Source: Punica granatum
Taxonomy: Eukaryota; Streptophyta; Magnoliopsida; Myrtales; Lythraceae
Length of the DNA: 64,000 bases
Reading direction: 5' to 3'
Assembly (NCBI RefSeq): GCF_007655135.1
Contig: NC_045132.1
Coordinates: 6,138,001 to 6,202,000, forward strand
In this document: positions 1-12,276 of the stretch, piece after piece
Position numbering within the stretch: the first letter of the stretch is position 1
Layout of the letters: each line of letters opens with the position of its first letter
Position numbers and translations under genes: made by a program
The notes under the pieces: generated by a model
Databases searched by the model: none
What the model saw: only the letters and a program-made list of their open reading frames with translations
Told to the model about the DNA's origin: nothing

Positions 1-2923
1 GAACGGAATAGTGTTCGTGTCCAAAGGTGACCAACGCTCTAGCTTCTAGAGTTCGCTGCTTTTCCCAGGCTGGAGAAGGGCTCGCCTTTGTTTGATATGT
101 TCATTCAGTACTAATACAAAGAACAACTACACCTGAGACAATTCACAACTTTTAGCAATTTGTTTTGTATGAATGATTCACATCTTAACGTGATTCTACC
201 TTAAACCTTTCTATAAGAAAGGTTTGGAAACAAGTGAAAAATTAACTTGTCGGAGAGGTTAATTTATTAATTACATTACCTTCTAATCTAACGGCTATAC
301 TTTTCAAATGAAATCATATGAATGACATAGATCGTTTGACGAAATTCATCTTTTTCCATTTTGAGGTGGTAATGATAATGAAGCATGCATTGGGATTGGG
401 AGACTGATTTGAAAATCTTATATCATTCTATTTCACCAAATGAATGAAGAAAAATAGATGTAAGACCAAAAACTCAAAGAAGCTTTTCATATCTCATTAT
501 GCTACACCCTTTTCAATAATACTATACATTTGAACTGAAGTATTTAAACATTTAAAAAAAGAACACGACACAATATTACTAAAATAATAAATTTTATCAC
601 CATAATATTGTCATGCTAGAATTTCCGTCACTAAGGATATAACTCCGCATGAAGAATTGAGGATACGGTTTGGGGCTAGCTCAGCCTCGCCGGAATGCAA
701 GGCAAGGTTTGTCGACCCTTTTATTGAAATGGGAATAAGAGTAACCTATGATAATAGAAAGTAAAGAAATAAAAAAAAAAGTATGGAAAATTTCTCCCAT
801 AAGAATATAATTGAACCCGTATCTCTCGAATTCGATTTGAGGATGAATATTATTGTACTAAACTCTATTTTATTTTTGGTCACGCCTAAGGAAGAATTAA
901 GAATAACGATTTTTATTGTGGCTGAAGAAGAGTGTCTCTTACAATTCATCTCACTCACGTCTTTCCCTTTTTCTATAGTCTTCACGCATGCATCTCACTT
1001 TGAAAGGCCATATGTACGCCCAATGCTTGGGTTGAGTCACGCAATATTCAATCGATTGCCATGGACCAAACATTTATTCTATAAGAGTTTTAGGTTTTGT
1101 ACAAAAAGTTTTTGTACAAAATCCAAACTCTTGTATAAAAAGAATTTTTATTTTATATTTTAGACAGTCGACTGAATATTCAGTAATTAGTCCCAATAAT
1201 TTTTCATGCATGTACCTTTTGTGTATCTCACTCCAATCCGTACCTCACACCAATGAAACCAATCTCCAACCCATCTTTTAGTGGAGCCGACCCGATAACA
1301 GCCACATCTCCGTATATCTACCGCATTAAATTGTCCCCAAAGAACTATTCATATAACGTTTTTATTCTCACCTTGATCCAACATTCCAAGGACTACGTAC
1401 ATTAACATATTTGCAAGGTGCAGTCCCATTTTTGTCTAAAATGTGCGTTACCTGATGGCTGGGACATTACTTGGAAACGGTGAAGAAGGGCTCCACAAAC
1501 GATTATACAATAGGAATGTGCAAATTTAGCCTCGACTGTTGAATGAGACAATTGTGATTAATTTCTGTTAGACGTAGTATTTTCGCACAGCCTAACATAT
1601 ACGGTTAGGTAGTGGTCACTCTTAGTAGCTTTCATGTTTTTTACATAAACTATAAGGTTCTATTCCAATATATCTAGCAATCTTATACCTTTTTTTTTAC
1701 GATAGTTCAATTTCTGTGAACATTAGTTCTTTTCTCATCTTTGCTCTTCGCTCAATCCGTGGATTTCTTAAGCTCTTTTGGTTTTTTTTTTATCCTTTTC
1801 GTAAATGAATGTCATTAAAAGTTTATTGACTCATTTTCAATTGTTTATGATATATGAAAGTCCCCTAGTAAATTCTTGTTTTCGCCCCATCCTATTGACT
1901 ACGACTAGATTTTCCTCGGATGTTAATTTATTCTGATCAAGAAGTACTTACAGTAATAAAGAAGAAATAGTGATTTTGAACAACAACGAAATGCCCATCA
2001 AATTCGTCTGAAGAATGATACATAGAAAAGCTGCTGCCAATAGGGTGTATTTCTGTTACCACATTGAGGTGTAGCTTCATTTGACACGATAACAGTTCCA
2101 TATAGACCATGCACATAATCAGACATTCAGAAAAGATGCTAGCAATCCCATCCTTTTCATGATGCCTTCTATATTGCATGAGATAGGTGACAATTTTCAT
2201 AGATATATATTTTCCTAAAGGATTTTATTTTATTTTATTTTAGTATAGCACAATGACGCACGCTTGCACTTGATAACTAAGAGGTTTCGATTTTGATACT
2301 AGTTGGGGGCCACTCGTGCCCCTCTTCTTAGCTATATTAGGATTTCTCTTTTATTATATTAGATTCAAGAGACTCGCTATCTAACCAAGATTTTTTTTTT
2401 GTTATAAAGAAATACAATAGCCGGAGAGAGAAAGGAAAAATTAAGGGTATGCAAAAATTCCATTTTCATATAACTTGGGGCCTTTTCTTATCTTGGACTT
2501 CGCACTTTAATCTCTTTTGCTCTATAATGAACTAGCACTTACCGGAACAAACGTTCCACTGCTAACAATTGAAATGCAAAAACTCTTGAATCCAAGTCGA
2601 TCATTCTCAGTACATTTGAGCAATCTAGCTATGAACTGCTCAACGAGAGCTTACATTTATGCGATAAGGAGTTTTTACACTGACATTTTGAGAGAACTCT
2701 TACCTCATGCTTGTCCATCCACAATAATATGAAAATTTTCAACCAAATCAAATATAAATTTATACAAAAGGTTAATTATAATCTCGCTTTATTCTCTTGT
2801 CCCTTGAAATCTCCCTCAATCATAGTGTTTATTTTATTTTTATTTTTTTGTGCATTTGGTGCTTTGTTTTTATTTTTTCCTCTGTATATCTTAGATTTTC
2901 CAAGATGCAGCAAAATGACCTAT
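1..2923. other. AT-rich intergenic stretch without a recognisable gene
   Basis: I find no coding region with family motifs here. The open frames are short, AT-driven and rich in Phe, Ile and Leu. The only clear structure is the palindrome at 1081-1136. A GC-richer patch near 670-720 has no coding signal that I can recognise. Confidence 0.5.
1081..1136. repeat. Near-perfect hairpin (inverted repeat)
   Basis: Two arms of about 27 bases, each containing TTTTGTACAAAAA or its complement and AAGAGTTT/AAACTCTT, meet at a single-base centre. Only a few positions mismatch. It could be a cruciform or a short relic of a foldback element. No flanking target duplication was seen. Confidence 0.7.
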
Positions 2924-3154
2924 GCTGCGTTTGGTTTCAAAGTATGATTTTAAAATCAGATTTTAATTTTGAAAAAGAGTAGTATAAATTAGGCTCACTT
3001 TTTGACTTTGTATGAGTTATTTTGTTTTGTTATTGAAAAATAGTGGTATAAATGAGACCCATTTTTTGACTTTGTATATGTTATTTTGTTTTGTTGTGGA
3101 TAGAATTAGGTTAAAGTTGTAATTTTAAAATAATATTGTGAAACCAAACAAGCC
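2924..3154. mobile_element. MITE with GCGTTTGGTTTCA-type terminal inverted repeats
   Basis: The element opens with GCTGCGTTTGGTTTCA and closes with its approximate complement TGAAACCAAACAAGCC. The inner TIR continues as ATTTTAAAAT on both sides. It is about 230 bp, AT-rich and non-coding. It holds an internal duplication of a segment with TTTTTGACTTTGTATG followed by TTATTTTGTTTTGTT. Similar ends recur at 58.4 kb and 59.4 kb, so this is a small family in this genome. The superfamily (Tourist/PIF-Harbinger or hAT) is not settled because no clear target duplication is visible. Confidence 0.65.
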
Positions 3155-3216
3155 ACTAATATTTATCCCTCGAACTCGCACCTCCGTAACAAACCATAGG
3201 AAAAAAATTTGGGCCT

Positions 3217-3264
3217 CTATCATTTGCTAATCAATTAATACTATCATTTGCTAATCAATTAATA
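3217..3264. repeat. 24-bp exact tandem duplication
   Basis: The unit starting CTATCATTTGCTAATC occurs twice head to tail with no mismatch, at 3217-3240 and 3241-3264. It looks like a recent slippage or short duplication event in non-coding DNA. Confidence 0.9.
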
Positions 3265-3989
3265 CCGCGTTAAGTATCACAAATTTTCCTAAAATAACTA
3301 TGACGTCCTTCTCTAAGTCCTCAGCTCCAACTTCATAACTCCGATCAAACTCGTCTCTATCCTGCAGCTCCCACTCAGATTCGAGCTTCACGATCAGTGG
3401 CTCGCCCCATTGAAAAAGAGAGGGCTAGGTGAATTCCTCCTATCCCGAGCTTGGTTGTTCATTCTCGTCGTCGAAACCGAATGGCTTCAAGGGAGGGGAT
3501 GCCGGCGGGCAGGAGGCGAAAGGAAGAAGAGGAAGGACGTGACAATGAAAGTGTGGAGAATGTCGAGGATTTTGTCGCGCTCGACGAGGTTGATGAAGGG
3601 CTAGTCGGCTAAGAGAAAGAGGAAGATGGTGAGATTGCGAAGGAGAAAGGGGCCATGGAGGTGAGGGAGGCTTCCATGGTGAGATCGATTAGTAGAGTTG
3701 GGACTAGGAGGCTTCATGAGGGAGAAGAAAGAGAGGAGTGTGAAGGTTGTGGGTCCTCCTGAACTCCATAAATTGATAAAAATAAATAAATAAACGAAAG
3801 GGAACTGGCTACTTGAATTGCCGGTGTGCATTCTCAACTCTTGGATCAAAATTAATAAATCTAATGGCGTCAACACATGCACGGAGATTTCAGTTGTAAG
3901 AATTTTCGCATACTAAAAAGGTTTTACATGATCAAATCACCTGTCACATTTTGTGGGAGGGACGGAGACGCATGAAATGAAAAGCTACA

Positions 3990-4265
3990 CGAGTCACGGC
4001 TCCCTTGGCCACGTGATTGGGTACTTTGGTAGATTGTGAGGGTCCACGTGACCGAAGGTGGGACAGGTTGTACCGTAGCATAGTGTTTAGTGCGGTTGTT
4101 GCCTGTGGGGCCCACCAGCATCAATTAAAAAAGCCCGTCGGTGCACGTGGTCTCCACATGATTGGTTGATAAGGCCCACTTCATCCCAATTTTGATCAGA
4201 TCCACGCCGTTCATCTCCTTGACAGGCTTTCTCATTTAAAGGCCGGGATTCCCGCCGTTAAGCGC
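3990..4265 (+). promoter_or_regulatory. Promoter-like region with three G-boxes (CACGTG)
   Basis: Palindromic G-boxes lie at 4010-4015, 4045-4050 and 4144-4149. The first has an ATTGG (inverted CCAAT) directly after it, and another ATTGG lies near 4161. GGGCCCAC near 4109, GGCCCAC near 4173 and GATAAGG near 4168 resemble plant site-II and I-box motifs. A TTTAAA near 4235 precedes a GC-richer CT-rich leader and the short open frame at 4356. The cluster in AT-rich DNA is typical of plant promoters bound by bZIP or bHLH factors. Binding is inference only. Confidence 0.4.
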
Positions 4266-4355
4266 CGTCATCTCCTCTTCGTCTCTCTGTGATTTGCTGT
4301 TCGCTTCGAGATCCCCGTGCCGTTAGCGTCGGTGGAGACGGCTTTACCCATCGAA

Positions 4356-4481
4356 ATGTCCGCTTTACCCTTGCCGTCCTCGGGCAGAATATTCGAGCGA
4401 GGCAATAACTCTCCCCACGCGCCGACCTGGGCGGTGTCCAGCACGCTCTGGCTGTTTGATTCTATTCAATCCAAGTAGGAA
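4356..4481 (+). pseudogene. Possible truncated first exon of an unidentified gene
   Basis: A GC-rich leader from about 4245 runs into an ATG at 4356 with an open frame of roughly 40 codons (start MSALPLPSSGRIFERG). The composition is clearly higher in GC than the surroundings. The frame closes in AT-rich sequence at about 4480, where base composition changes abruptly. This suggests a gene 5' end cut off by rearrangement. I do not recognise the protein family. It could also be an unbroken small gene or a chance frame. Confidence 0.25.
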
Positions 4482-4844
4482 AAAAGTTAGACAGATTGGT
4501 TAAAGTAATTTAATTTGGTTTTTCTAATAAGGTCTTCGATTTGGATAATGTAAATAAATAAAATTCATGTTCAAAAAATTTTACCCGTTAATAAGCTTTT
4601 GAGTCAAAATGAATTAGTTGAAAATATTAAATTTTCGTATAACAAGATAAAAGTTTTAAAAAAAAGCCGTGAATGAGTTTTAATAATTTTATCGTGTTTA
4701 TTTTTGTCACAAAAGGACAAGCAAATCTAACACGTTTAGCAACCGATCGTCTATGAATTCACATCAGCCGACACATCACAGTGATAAGATAGTTATTAAG
4801 TAGATGGAACCAGGATGTGATTATAAAATTGGCTATAATATTTA

Positions 4845-5433
4845 GGACTAATGACTCAAAAAATTGCTAACTTTACATTTTTTCTTAAATCTAATACGAA
4901 CTTTTTTAAATGACTCATGCGATCCCCAACTCAACTTCTGTAATCACGTCTAGCATTCCGTCAATCCTACATTAATTTTAACAGATTTTAGTTAATGGCG
5001 CCACGTAGCGCATCCCGATTGGATGAGCAAATCTCACTTGATTTATTTAATAATTCTAAAAAAAAAATTGATTGAACGGAGACCTCGATTGGTGGGGGGT
5101 GGTGGCTGCCGGAGTGGCCACCGCGGCTGCCGGAGTGGCCACCGCGGCTGCTAGCCCCCTGCTTCCTTTCCCTCTTATTTTTCTTTGTGTTTTTTTTCCT
5201 TTTGTTTCTTTTTTTATTTTTAGGATAATTAGTTATTAAATAAATCTAGTGGGGTCCACTCTTCCAATCGGGATGCATCACGTGGCGCCGTTAAGTAAAA
5301 TCCGTTAAAATTGATGAGAGAAGTGACAGAATACTAAACATGAGAACGGAAGTTGAGTTAATGATTTTACGTGTCATTTCAAAAAGTTCGTATTAGATTT
5401 GAGAAAAAGTGCAAATTGATGATTTTAAACCCC
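4845..5433. mobile_element. Long-TIR foldback / Mutator-like MITE
   Basis: The left arm (about 4845-5030) and right arm (about 5245-5433) are inverted copies about 190 bp long. Both contain AAATCTAATACGAACTTTTT, CTCAACTTC, TTTTAACRGATTTTA, GGCGCCACGT and GCATCCCGATTGG, read toward the centre. The centre holds two tandem copies of a 21-bp GC-rich unit (GGCTGCCGGAGTGGCCACCGC) near 5104-5146 and a T-rich tract. No transposase is present. Long TIRs with a GC-rich core suggest a Mutator-like non-autonomous element. A 9-bp target duplication was not found. Confidence 0.7.
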
Positions 5434-5845
5434 TATAAAAAAATATTATCTATTAACAAATCTCATATAAGCGTACTAATAAATAAAAAATTTCGAACCA
5501 TCAAAGACCGCCTGAGGCAATGCTTCCGCAGACGTACATGCATCAATAAGAAGCCTCTTGTGCTCAATTCAAGAGCACAGTCCCCGTTCAGGGCTTTTGT
5601 TTCTCAATATAGATCCACTAAATCTATACCCGCACTACATTATCCAATTCTGTTAATGTGATTATCATATCCTTTTATTTCATATTCTTCTACACATAAT
5701 TAGATCGATTTTCCTTTCTTCTCATAGTAAAAGTTAAATAAATTATAATAAAAAAATTATACTATTTTGTTAATACGGATGGGTTCAAATTGCTTAGGCT
5801 TATTTTACTAAAATAAAGTATTGAATTCAATTCTTATAGAAAGAC
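5434..5845. other. Short spacer before the duplicated segment
   Basis: This is AT-rich sequence between the foldback element and copy A of the 5 kb duplication. The open frame across the junction is mostly element-derived. No gene was recognised. Confidence 0.4.
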
Positions 5846-7204
5846 ATTTGGTCCACCCATGAGGAACCCGACCCACCCGACCCAATTCGAAACCCGTCTT
5901 TTATTCTCGTATATTGAATGCATTGATATGCATTACTCTCCTTTTGATGATTGAGGAGTAATGGCATTGAAAGTGGAGGATATAGAATAAATAAGTTTCT
6001 ATAACTCCTGATGTTATTAGACGCAATTAAACAAAATGTTTAATTGGCATTGGTGGCTACACAAATATACGAGAAAGGTCAGCCCATTGTGTGTGTGCAT
6101 GTAATGTGTACATGCTGGCAAATAGTGCACGGGTGAGAAACAAAGTAATACGGTGTGTGCTCCCATTAGAAATAGTGCGAGAGAGGCTCTGGTGCTGTGA
6201 ATCGTGCTTGGTTCCTGCTCGATTACGTAGTGGGGATCCATCGCTGTAGCTTTCTTTGTTCATTCCTGTAGCTGGATCGATACGTGATCAACTCCACAAG
6301 ATGAATTCCCGGGAACCGGATAAAAGCATGTGGAGTTAATTCGAATCTATTCTTGGAGTGATTATATCGAGTTATTGGCATTCGAGTTATGTTTTCCGAC
6401 ACTTATGAATGGAGAAAAAACATATTGTAAGAGTTTTACCACTTATTCGGTCGATCCAGTTCGAACTAGATTAGTCGAGACTCGTTGAGCTTTCGAATAC
6501 CGTAATACACATGAGCTTTCGAATACCTTGATACACATTCAAAAAGAAATTATACGTTTTTTTTTTTAAACAAAAAAGTCTCGTGTAAAGATTTGGATTT
6601 GGAAAGGGACGAAGAGAAAAGCAGGAGGCAGAGAAAGACGGGAGTTGCAGTAGTAGTTGAATTTAAAATCATGTTATTTAATAATTCTTATAAATTAAAA
6701 TATCAAATACATAGTTTGGGCATTTCAGGAATATTGCAAGTGAGAAAATAACAGATATCAATAACTATTCCAGTTAATTAGCTTGAAGTAAATAGAGCTT
6801 CCAGTCTGCTTCTACGATCCAGCCTCCTAGGGTGTGGATTAAAAATGGCTCTGGGGCATGGGCCATTTTTTATCTACGAAATATGACTCACTTTGTTTTC
6901 ATGAGACAATTGGTATTCTTAGTCGAAAGGATTTAGCAGCATAATCTATATATTCAGAATAAAATCAGAATTGAATAGAATAGATATATTTAGGGAAAAT
7001 TCACTTCAGATTAATCTCATTCAGACATTGACTTGATCCCTAATCACGATTAGGTGTTTTCAATAAGTCTCGAACCTTGCAGTGCAGATAATTAAAGTCC
7101 GTCTGCAGTTTATTCAATTTATATTTGAGTCACATTATCTTAATTGAATATCACATGAGGCCAGCTATCATATTTATATGAATATGTTTATATACCAGTT
7201 GACT

Positions 7205-7650
7205 AGGGGTGGGCATGGTTCGATTTGGATTAAAAAATTGAGTCGAATATAATCAGATATAATTATTTTTAACGATAGGATTAATTGGTTAAACGGAGTT
7301 TTTAAAGAACAAACTCTTTATCCAAATGAATTTGGTTCGGCGCAAGAAATTCTTATGAATCGAGCAGTAAGTTACAGCTATTCGTTCTTTCGTCATTTTA
7401 TTTTTAATTTCTTTTTATTTTACTGGATTTTATATTTTAGTTATTTATAAATTAATAATTATCTTAATTAAATGATGATGATTTGGTTAGAATGTTAACC
7501 AAATTGAAGATAGTAAGTCACTAATTGAACCATTTTGAGTCTAAAAAATCGCATTGTATTGGACGAATTCGAGAGGTTCGATTTTTTTATGAATCAGTTT
7601 TGATTTGGTCCGGCGGTTTAGTTCGGTCATTTGGTTTTTGTCCCACCCCT
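7205..7650. mobile_element. MITE with AGGGGTGGG terminal inverted repeats, in copy A
   Basis: It opens with TAGGGGTGGGCATGGTTCG and closes with TTGTCCCACCCCT, giving a short TIR (AGGGGTGGG) typical of hAT-type non-autonomous elements in plants. The interior is AT-rich with GGTTCGATTT-type subterminal motifs in both orientations. In copy B only the 3' portion survives, ending near 15597, because the region holding the left end is deleted there. Confidence 0.6.
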
Positions 7651-9194
7651 GAGTATCACATGCGCTTATCTCCCCCTAGGCTATCATAATGTTATTGGAA
7701 TAACATTAAGGAATATGGCTAAGATCGACGATTACAACAATTCACTAAGAAAATCAGTAATCTGGGGTAGGGAATAATGCCTAGCGAGCCACTACGTACA
7801 CCTTCACCCTTGCATCCCTGGTGATCACTACCAGCTAGTGTTATCTGCAACCTCTGGGGTGGTGACTCAACATTCGCTCTCTTATTTCTTGTTGTCGTTC
7901 TCCTTTTTTCATTTATTAATTTTTAGACTTACTTTTTTACTTATTAAAAGTCCCATCTTAGTAAATTTATATAGGAAACTTGTAGTTTTGTACCAATAAG
8001 TACCATGACCCAGACGAAGTTGCGGATCGCCACTTGATAACCTTGGATGGTGGTGTGGTTGCAAGCTAGGCTCTCATGCCCAAAACATACATACATATAT
8101 ATATATATGTATGCTAGTTTGAAATATTGGTGTTAAGGAGTGTGGCCTTTCCGGCAGCTCCGGCATAGATAGCTGAGGGCTATGATAGCCGTCAGTGACC
8201 TTGGAATGAAATGTCTTTTTCTTTTACAGAGCAAAGTGTCATTTAGTAATTATCGCAAGGATGTTCACTCTTTTTAATACGACTTTTTTGAAAGAAGCGA
8301 GAACCCTTCTACCGCTGGTGGTTATTACAAACACAAATAACGTCGGTGACTTTTGCCGATACCATGCATATACTAAAGAAAAACTGTCAGAAAAGGTCAA
8401 ATTCGCTGCGGCCTACGTACCACATGAACTCCAATTAATTTCGAGTCTTGGACCCCATTAGTAAAGGTTTTGGTCATTTTGGACCAATCAAGTAGAATTG
8501 CCAATAGAAAAGTAGTACTTATTGAGGTATAGAGTTTGACACGCGCTTATAATAAAGACCATGCCTTCATTCTTAAGACATAGTAATCCTTTTTGGGTAA
8601 ATCATTGTCCATTCTAGCCAATCCGTCTCTTCCACCTTTTTTTTTTTGGGGGACCAATGTGCTTCTTTGATCCCTTCCATTAATTTCTCAAAGCTAGCTA
8701 TCGATGCAAGACACTTGAAGCAAAATTTGTTCTAATTTGAAATAGTTGATAATATATGAACGTATGTGCATGCTTCTATCCTAACTCAGTTTCCATTGCT
8801 GCTTAAATGGTATCATGACCATATATAGTTCCTTTTCGGTTACAATATTGGTGATAACTTTTCTCATAGTTGTCGATTCAATTTGTCTAATTGGCACTCT
8901 TATCTACTCGCAAACATGTGAGACATGACAAGAACAATGTGATAAATAAAAGAGATTAATAATGTTCTATTCCATGTTTGTGTTCCTTCAAGAAGACAAT
9001 ATATAGCTCATAAAGCGGACATCGATTCTTCCAGCTCCCTCTCTCTCGTGATGAAGCGGGCCACTTAGTTCGTACAAAATGCATTGCTTCTGCCTATCTA
9101 TTATTTAATAACCATGAAAGAGAAAAAGAAAAAAAAAAGAGAAGAAAAAAGCAATTGCAAAACTTTCTTTTCATGTTAAAAGAAGTCAACGACC

Positions 9195-9275
9195 GAGACT
9201 ATTGGTCGTCAATTTGGCGCCAATTCCGCGCGGAAAGCCCAATGGCGGGACCTTGTATAATGTTATATATAATAA
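9195..9275. promoter_or_regulatory. Conserved GC-rich patch with E2F-like site and palindrome, copy A
   Basis: In an AT-rich surround, TTTGGCGC (9213-9220) matches the E2F consensus TTTSSCGC. TTCCGCGCGGAA (9224-9235) is a perfect 12-bp palindrome. CCAAT (inside GCCCAATGG) and a TATATATAA run follow within 35 bp. The same block is kept almost unchanged in copy B (17803-17880). It resembles a core promoter of a lost or unrecognised transcript. Function is inference. Confidence 0.35.
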
Positions 9276-10890
9276 TCAGGAAAAATAAATATTATTGTAG
9301 AAAAACAATATGATGAGATAATTCTGACGTCTTTATTAACCCGTCCTTTTCATTCGGGTAACTAACTTAACTGTCTCTTTTCTGTTGGAGTTTAATGTCA
9401 TCTCAGGGAAATTATCGATCATAATAAAAATATATAAATAGATTAACTTGCACTTTAGTAACTTTCTGGATTGATTTGTACTTGGATTTTCCATCCTCTT
9501 AACCTTCATGCTCACGGACTAAGACATGTGTGCTTTATGACAATATATATAATTACCTTAAGGCAATTATCTAATTGTAACCCCGACTTGAATTTTTAGA
9601 ATGAAAGAATTTTGGTTTACTTAATGTTAAGCCTTTTTTGCGAGAATCTCCTTCCGACATGCGTGTGGCAAATCACTTACTTGTTAGGTGCCAGGGCACA
9701 ATCCCAAAAAGTTGTGGCAACGAAACCACCAGCCGACCTCACCATCCTAAAGCGTAGTGCCACGTTCTGGAGATATCTAAGTCTAGTCGGTGGCTGGGTT
9801 TCAAGGTGGAGCAGGTCGAATGGGTGATGATGATGTCGATCAGACGATTACAGTAGCTTAAGGATTTAGCCGCTTAGATTCTACCCGACGAGCGCGTGTG
9901 ACATACTAACTTAATGAATGGAACGGCCCATAAGCCTATTCAAAGGATGGCTAATCACGATCCAAGGCGGGCCGTAACTACTATGGCCTTAGCTAGGAGT
10001 AGACAAGAAGGATGAGTCAAATGCCAGAACCTTGGCTCGGTAGTTTTCTTGACCTGAAAGTCAAGATGATAATAGCCAATAGATCGATGGTATGGTGACC
10101 CCGGAAGGTCAGTTGGGTTTGCTCTGGAAAATGGGTTTAATGCATGGTATTTAAATATGTGGGAAAAATAGATATTGAAGGTGCGATATGATAAGTAAAG
10201 ATAGCAAAGATGGAAAAGATAAGTGCGTGTTTGATTGATGTGCCGAAACGGAGGATAACAATAAATGAGCTTGACTTAAATAGGTTAACAAATGAATGCC
10301 ACCCAAGACTAGGTAATTCGGGAAATAATATAGTAAAATAAGTAATTAACTAACCCTAGAACTATGTGGGAAAATTCTTTCACTTATTTAGATATTCTAT
10401 CAACCTAAAATAAAGCAACAAAATGTAATTAATATGGAAGTCCACCCGTTGGATAAATCTCCTATGAACCAAGCTTGAATTGCGCCCACATTCATTCGCA
10501 TGTAATATGGAACTTGCCATAATTTCCTTTTGCCTTGATTCCATGAACATCTAGTGCCTTGGAGCGCTTGCAATTATGCTAGTCAACATAATTTCATCCA
10601 CTTGTCAATAATAGATTTCCAAGTGAAGAAAGTATATGTCTAACCATGAAAAACAATCTCGATGTACATCCAAATGTAGTCTTCAACTTCTTGGAAATTA
10701 CTAACAATTGCCATCTTTGCACCGCCAACCTTAATCGCGGCCGTTCGGTCCAGGTTTTGCCTCAAATTTAGGTCGGTTCTATCATGTACTTCAATCATGG
10801 GTCGCTCCTAGTAGGTTTCGTGGGCTTTAATCGGTCCATTATACATCAATAGTCCAGCTCAACGCGAAGTGCGGAAAATGGATGTAACTA

Positions 10891-12276
10891 ATGCCCTCCG
10901 CATATCTAGCCACGAGAGAGTAACGAGCGGCGCTAGACATGTAATTATTAGTTTCCGCACGAGCCTAGCTTCATCCATGGAGGATATGGAATGCCAAAGC
11001 CGTAATCTGCTATTATACATCTAAGCTGAACATTCCTCGTAGTAATAATTCTAACAGCTATGTAGCTAGCTAGTACGTTTAGCGCATCTTCTAGCCCTGA
11101 GTTCGACCTAAGAGTGGTCGGCTGTAAATTGGCCATTAGTCGGATTTAGCTAGAAACCGACCTTCCAAGCTCCTTGCGATGCTTGGAATATCTTGCAAAT
11201 TATGGAGCTGATGGTTATAGTGCGCTCAGCCCATTTGATTGCAACTAGCTTGCTCATAGTCTTTGATAGGGATTCTAGCTGCAGCTGTTCGGTTGATAAC
11301 TTTTCGTTAGCATGAGCAACTTATAGCTGAACATCTGATGACTGGCTAGCTAGATGCTGACCGGCTGGAGACTGAGCAACTGCTAGTGTCTCTGCTCTTC
11401 GACAATGTTACTCACGACGCTTCTGTGTTCTCATGGGCGGCTATGGATTCTTAAAATGCACCAACTTTGTCCACCGATCAATGGGAACATTGGCCGGTGG
11501 GGCGATGAAGCGCGACTTAGTTGGAATCCTTTCAGTAGCTGGCTATGGCTTACTCAACTACTTTTGATTCGGCTAGACCTTGATCCTCCAGACCTTCTTG
11601 GGGCTAACTCTAAGCGTAATCTCGACCCCCCGAACATGCTGACTACTCAGCTGCTTAACTTTGGTCACGGCTACAACATTAGACGCTACCCCTCAAGCGT
11701 GCTGAATGCTCGGCTGATGGTTTTTGGTCTCTTGAAAGGGCATTGAAACTCAATAGGCGGTGATTATTTGAGTTGATCACTTCATTTATTTGAGACGACA
11801 TTTACTATTATCTGGATATTTTTTTATCAATGCATGATTAATTTTGAGTTGTTGATTATGCATTGTTTGCGTGGTAATTAGCACATGTCAAAATTGGAGA
11901 AGTATATCAACAGGCCAAGATTGTCTCTCTCACATGAGCAATCGCCCTTCGCGTGTGTGACGGCCAGCGAGGATGAGACAAATACGGGTAACCGACCATG
12001 ACACACGAGGTAGTGTGCAAGGATGTGAATCGGTACCAATATGTCTCCTCGAACTGAGCCGAGATGAGGTCATTAATTCATTGATTGAAATGAATATTTC
12101 CACTCTATTCATTATGCTTGAAGTTGAAAGCCAGATGTGAGACCTTAGTTTTGGCGCCTTGGATGGTGATCTAACAGAGGACTCAAGTTTGGCGCTTATG
12201 TAGCGAGTGAACTAAGATCTCTACGGTGTTTATGAAAAGCTTGACATATACCCTGAAAAAGAGTAGCTCCAGTAGC
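10891..12276. other. Unique spacer between duplicate copies, no recognised gene
   Basis: GC content is somewhat higher than the flanks, and open frames of 60-113 codons exist (for example 11405-11746, plus). None shows a domain that I recognise. The stretch 11160-11420 is rich in GCTAGCT, GCTGATGG and ACTGAGCAAC-type repeats and may be a decayed transposon interior. Confidence 0.35.

Larger units (their letters stand above)
5846..10890. repeat. Segmental duplication, copy A (about 5 kb, direct)
   Basis: The segment aligns with 14086-19475 in the same orientation. Anchors include CATTTGGTCCACCCATGAGG (5848 and 14088), AAGCAGGAGGCAGAGAAAGA (about 6625 and 14840), GGCGCCAATTCCGCGCGGAA (about 9216 and 17820) and the AATCGGTCCATTATA end (about 10834 and 19422). 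The offset grows from about 8.24 kb to 8.6 kb because each copy carries private insertions or deletions. No confident gene lies inside. Short frames such as 6017-6241 (minus) are shared but look non-functional. An LTR interpretation was considered and rejected. Confidence 0.85.

Noticed and set aside
8261..8461. 66-codon ORF in copy A as a gene
   Set aside because: The equivalent place in copy B has an indel (near 16705) that breaks the frame.
9612..9827. Coding frame shared with 18231-18428
   Set aside because: The two frames are similar because of the segmental duplication, carry length-changing indels, and match no family I recognise.
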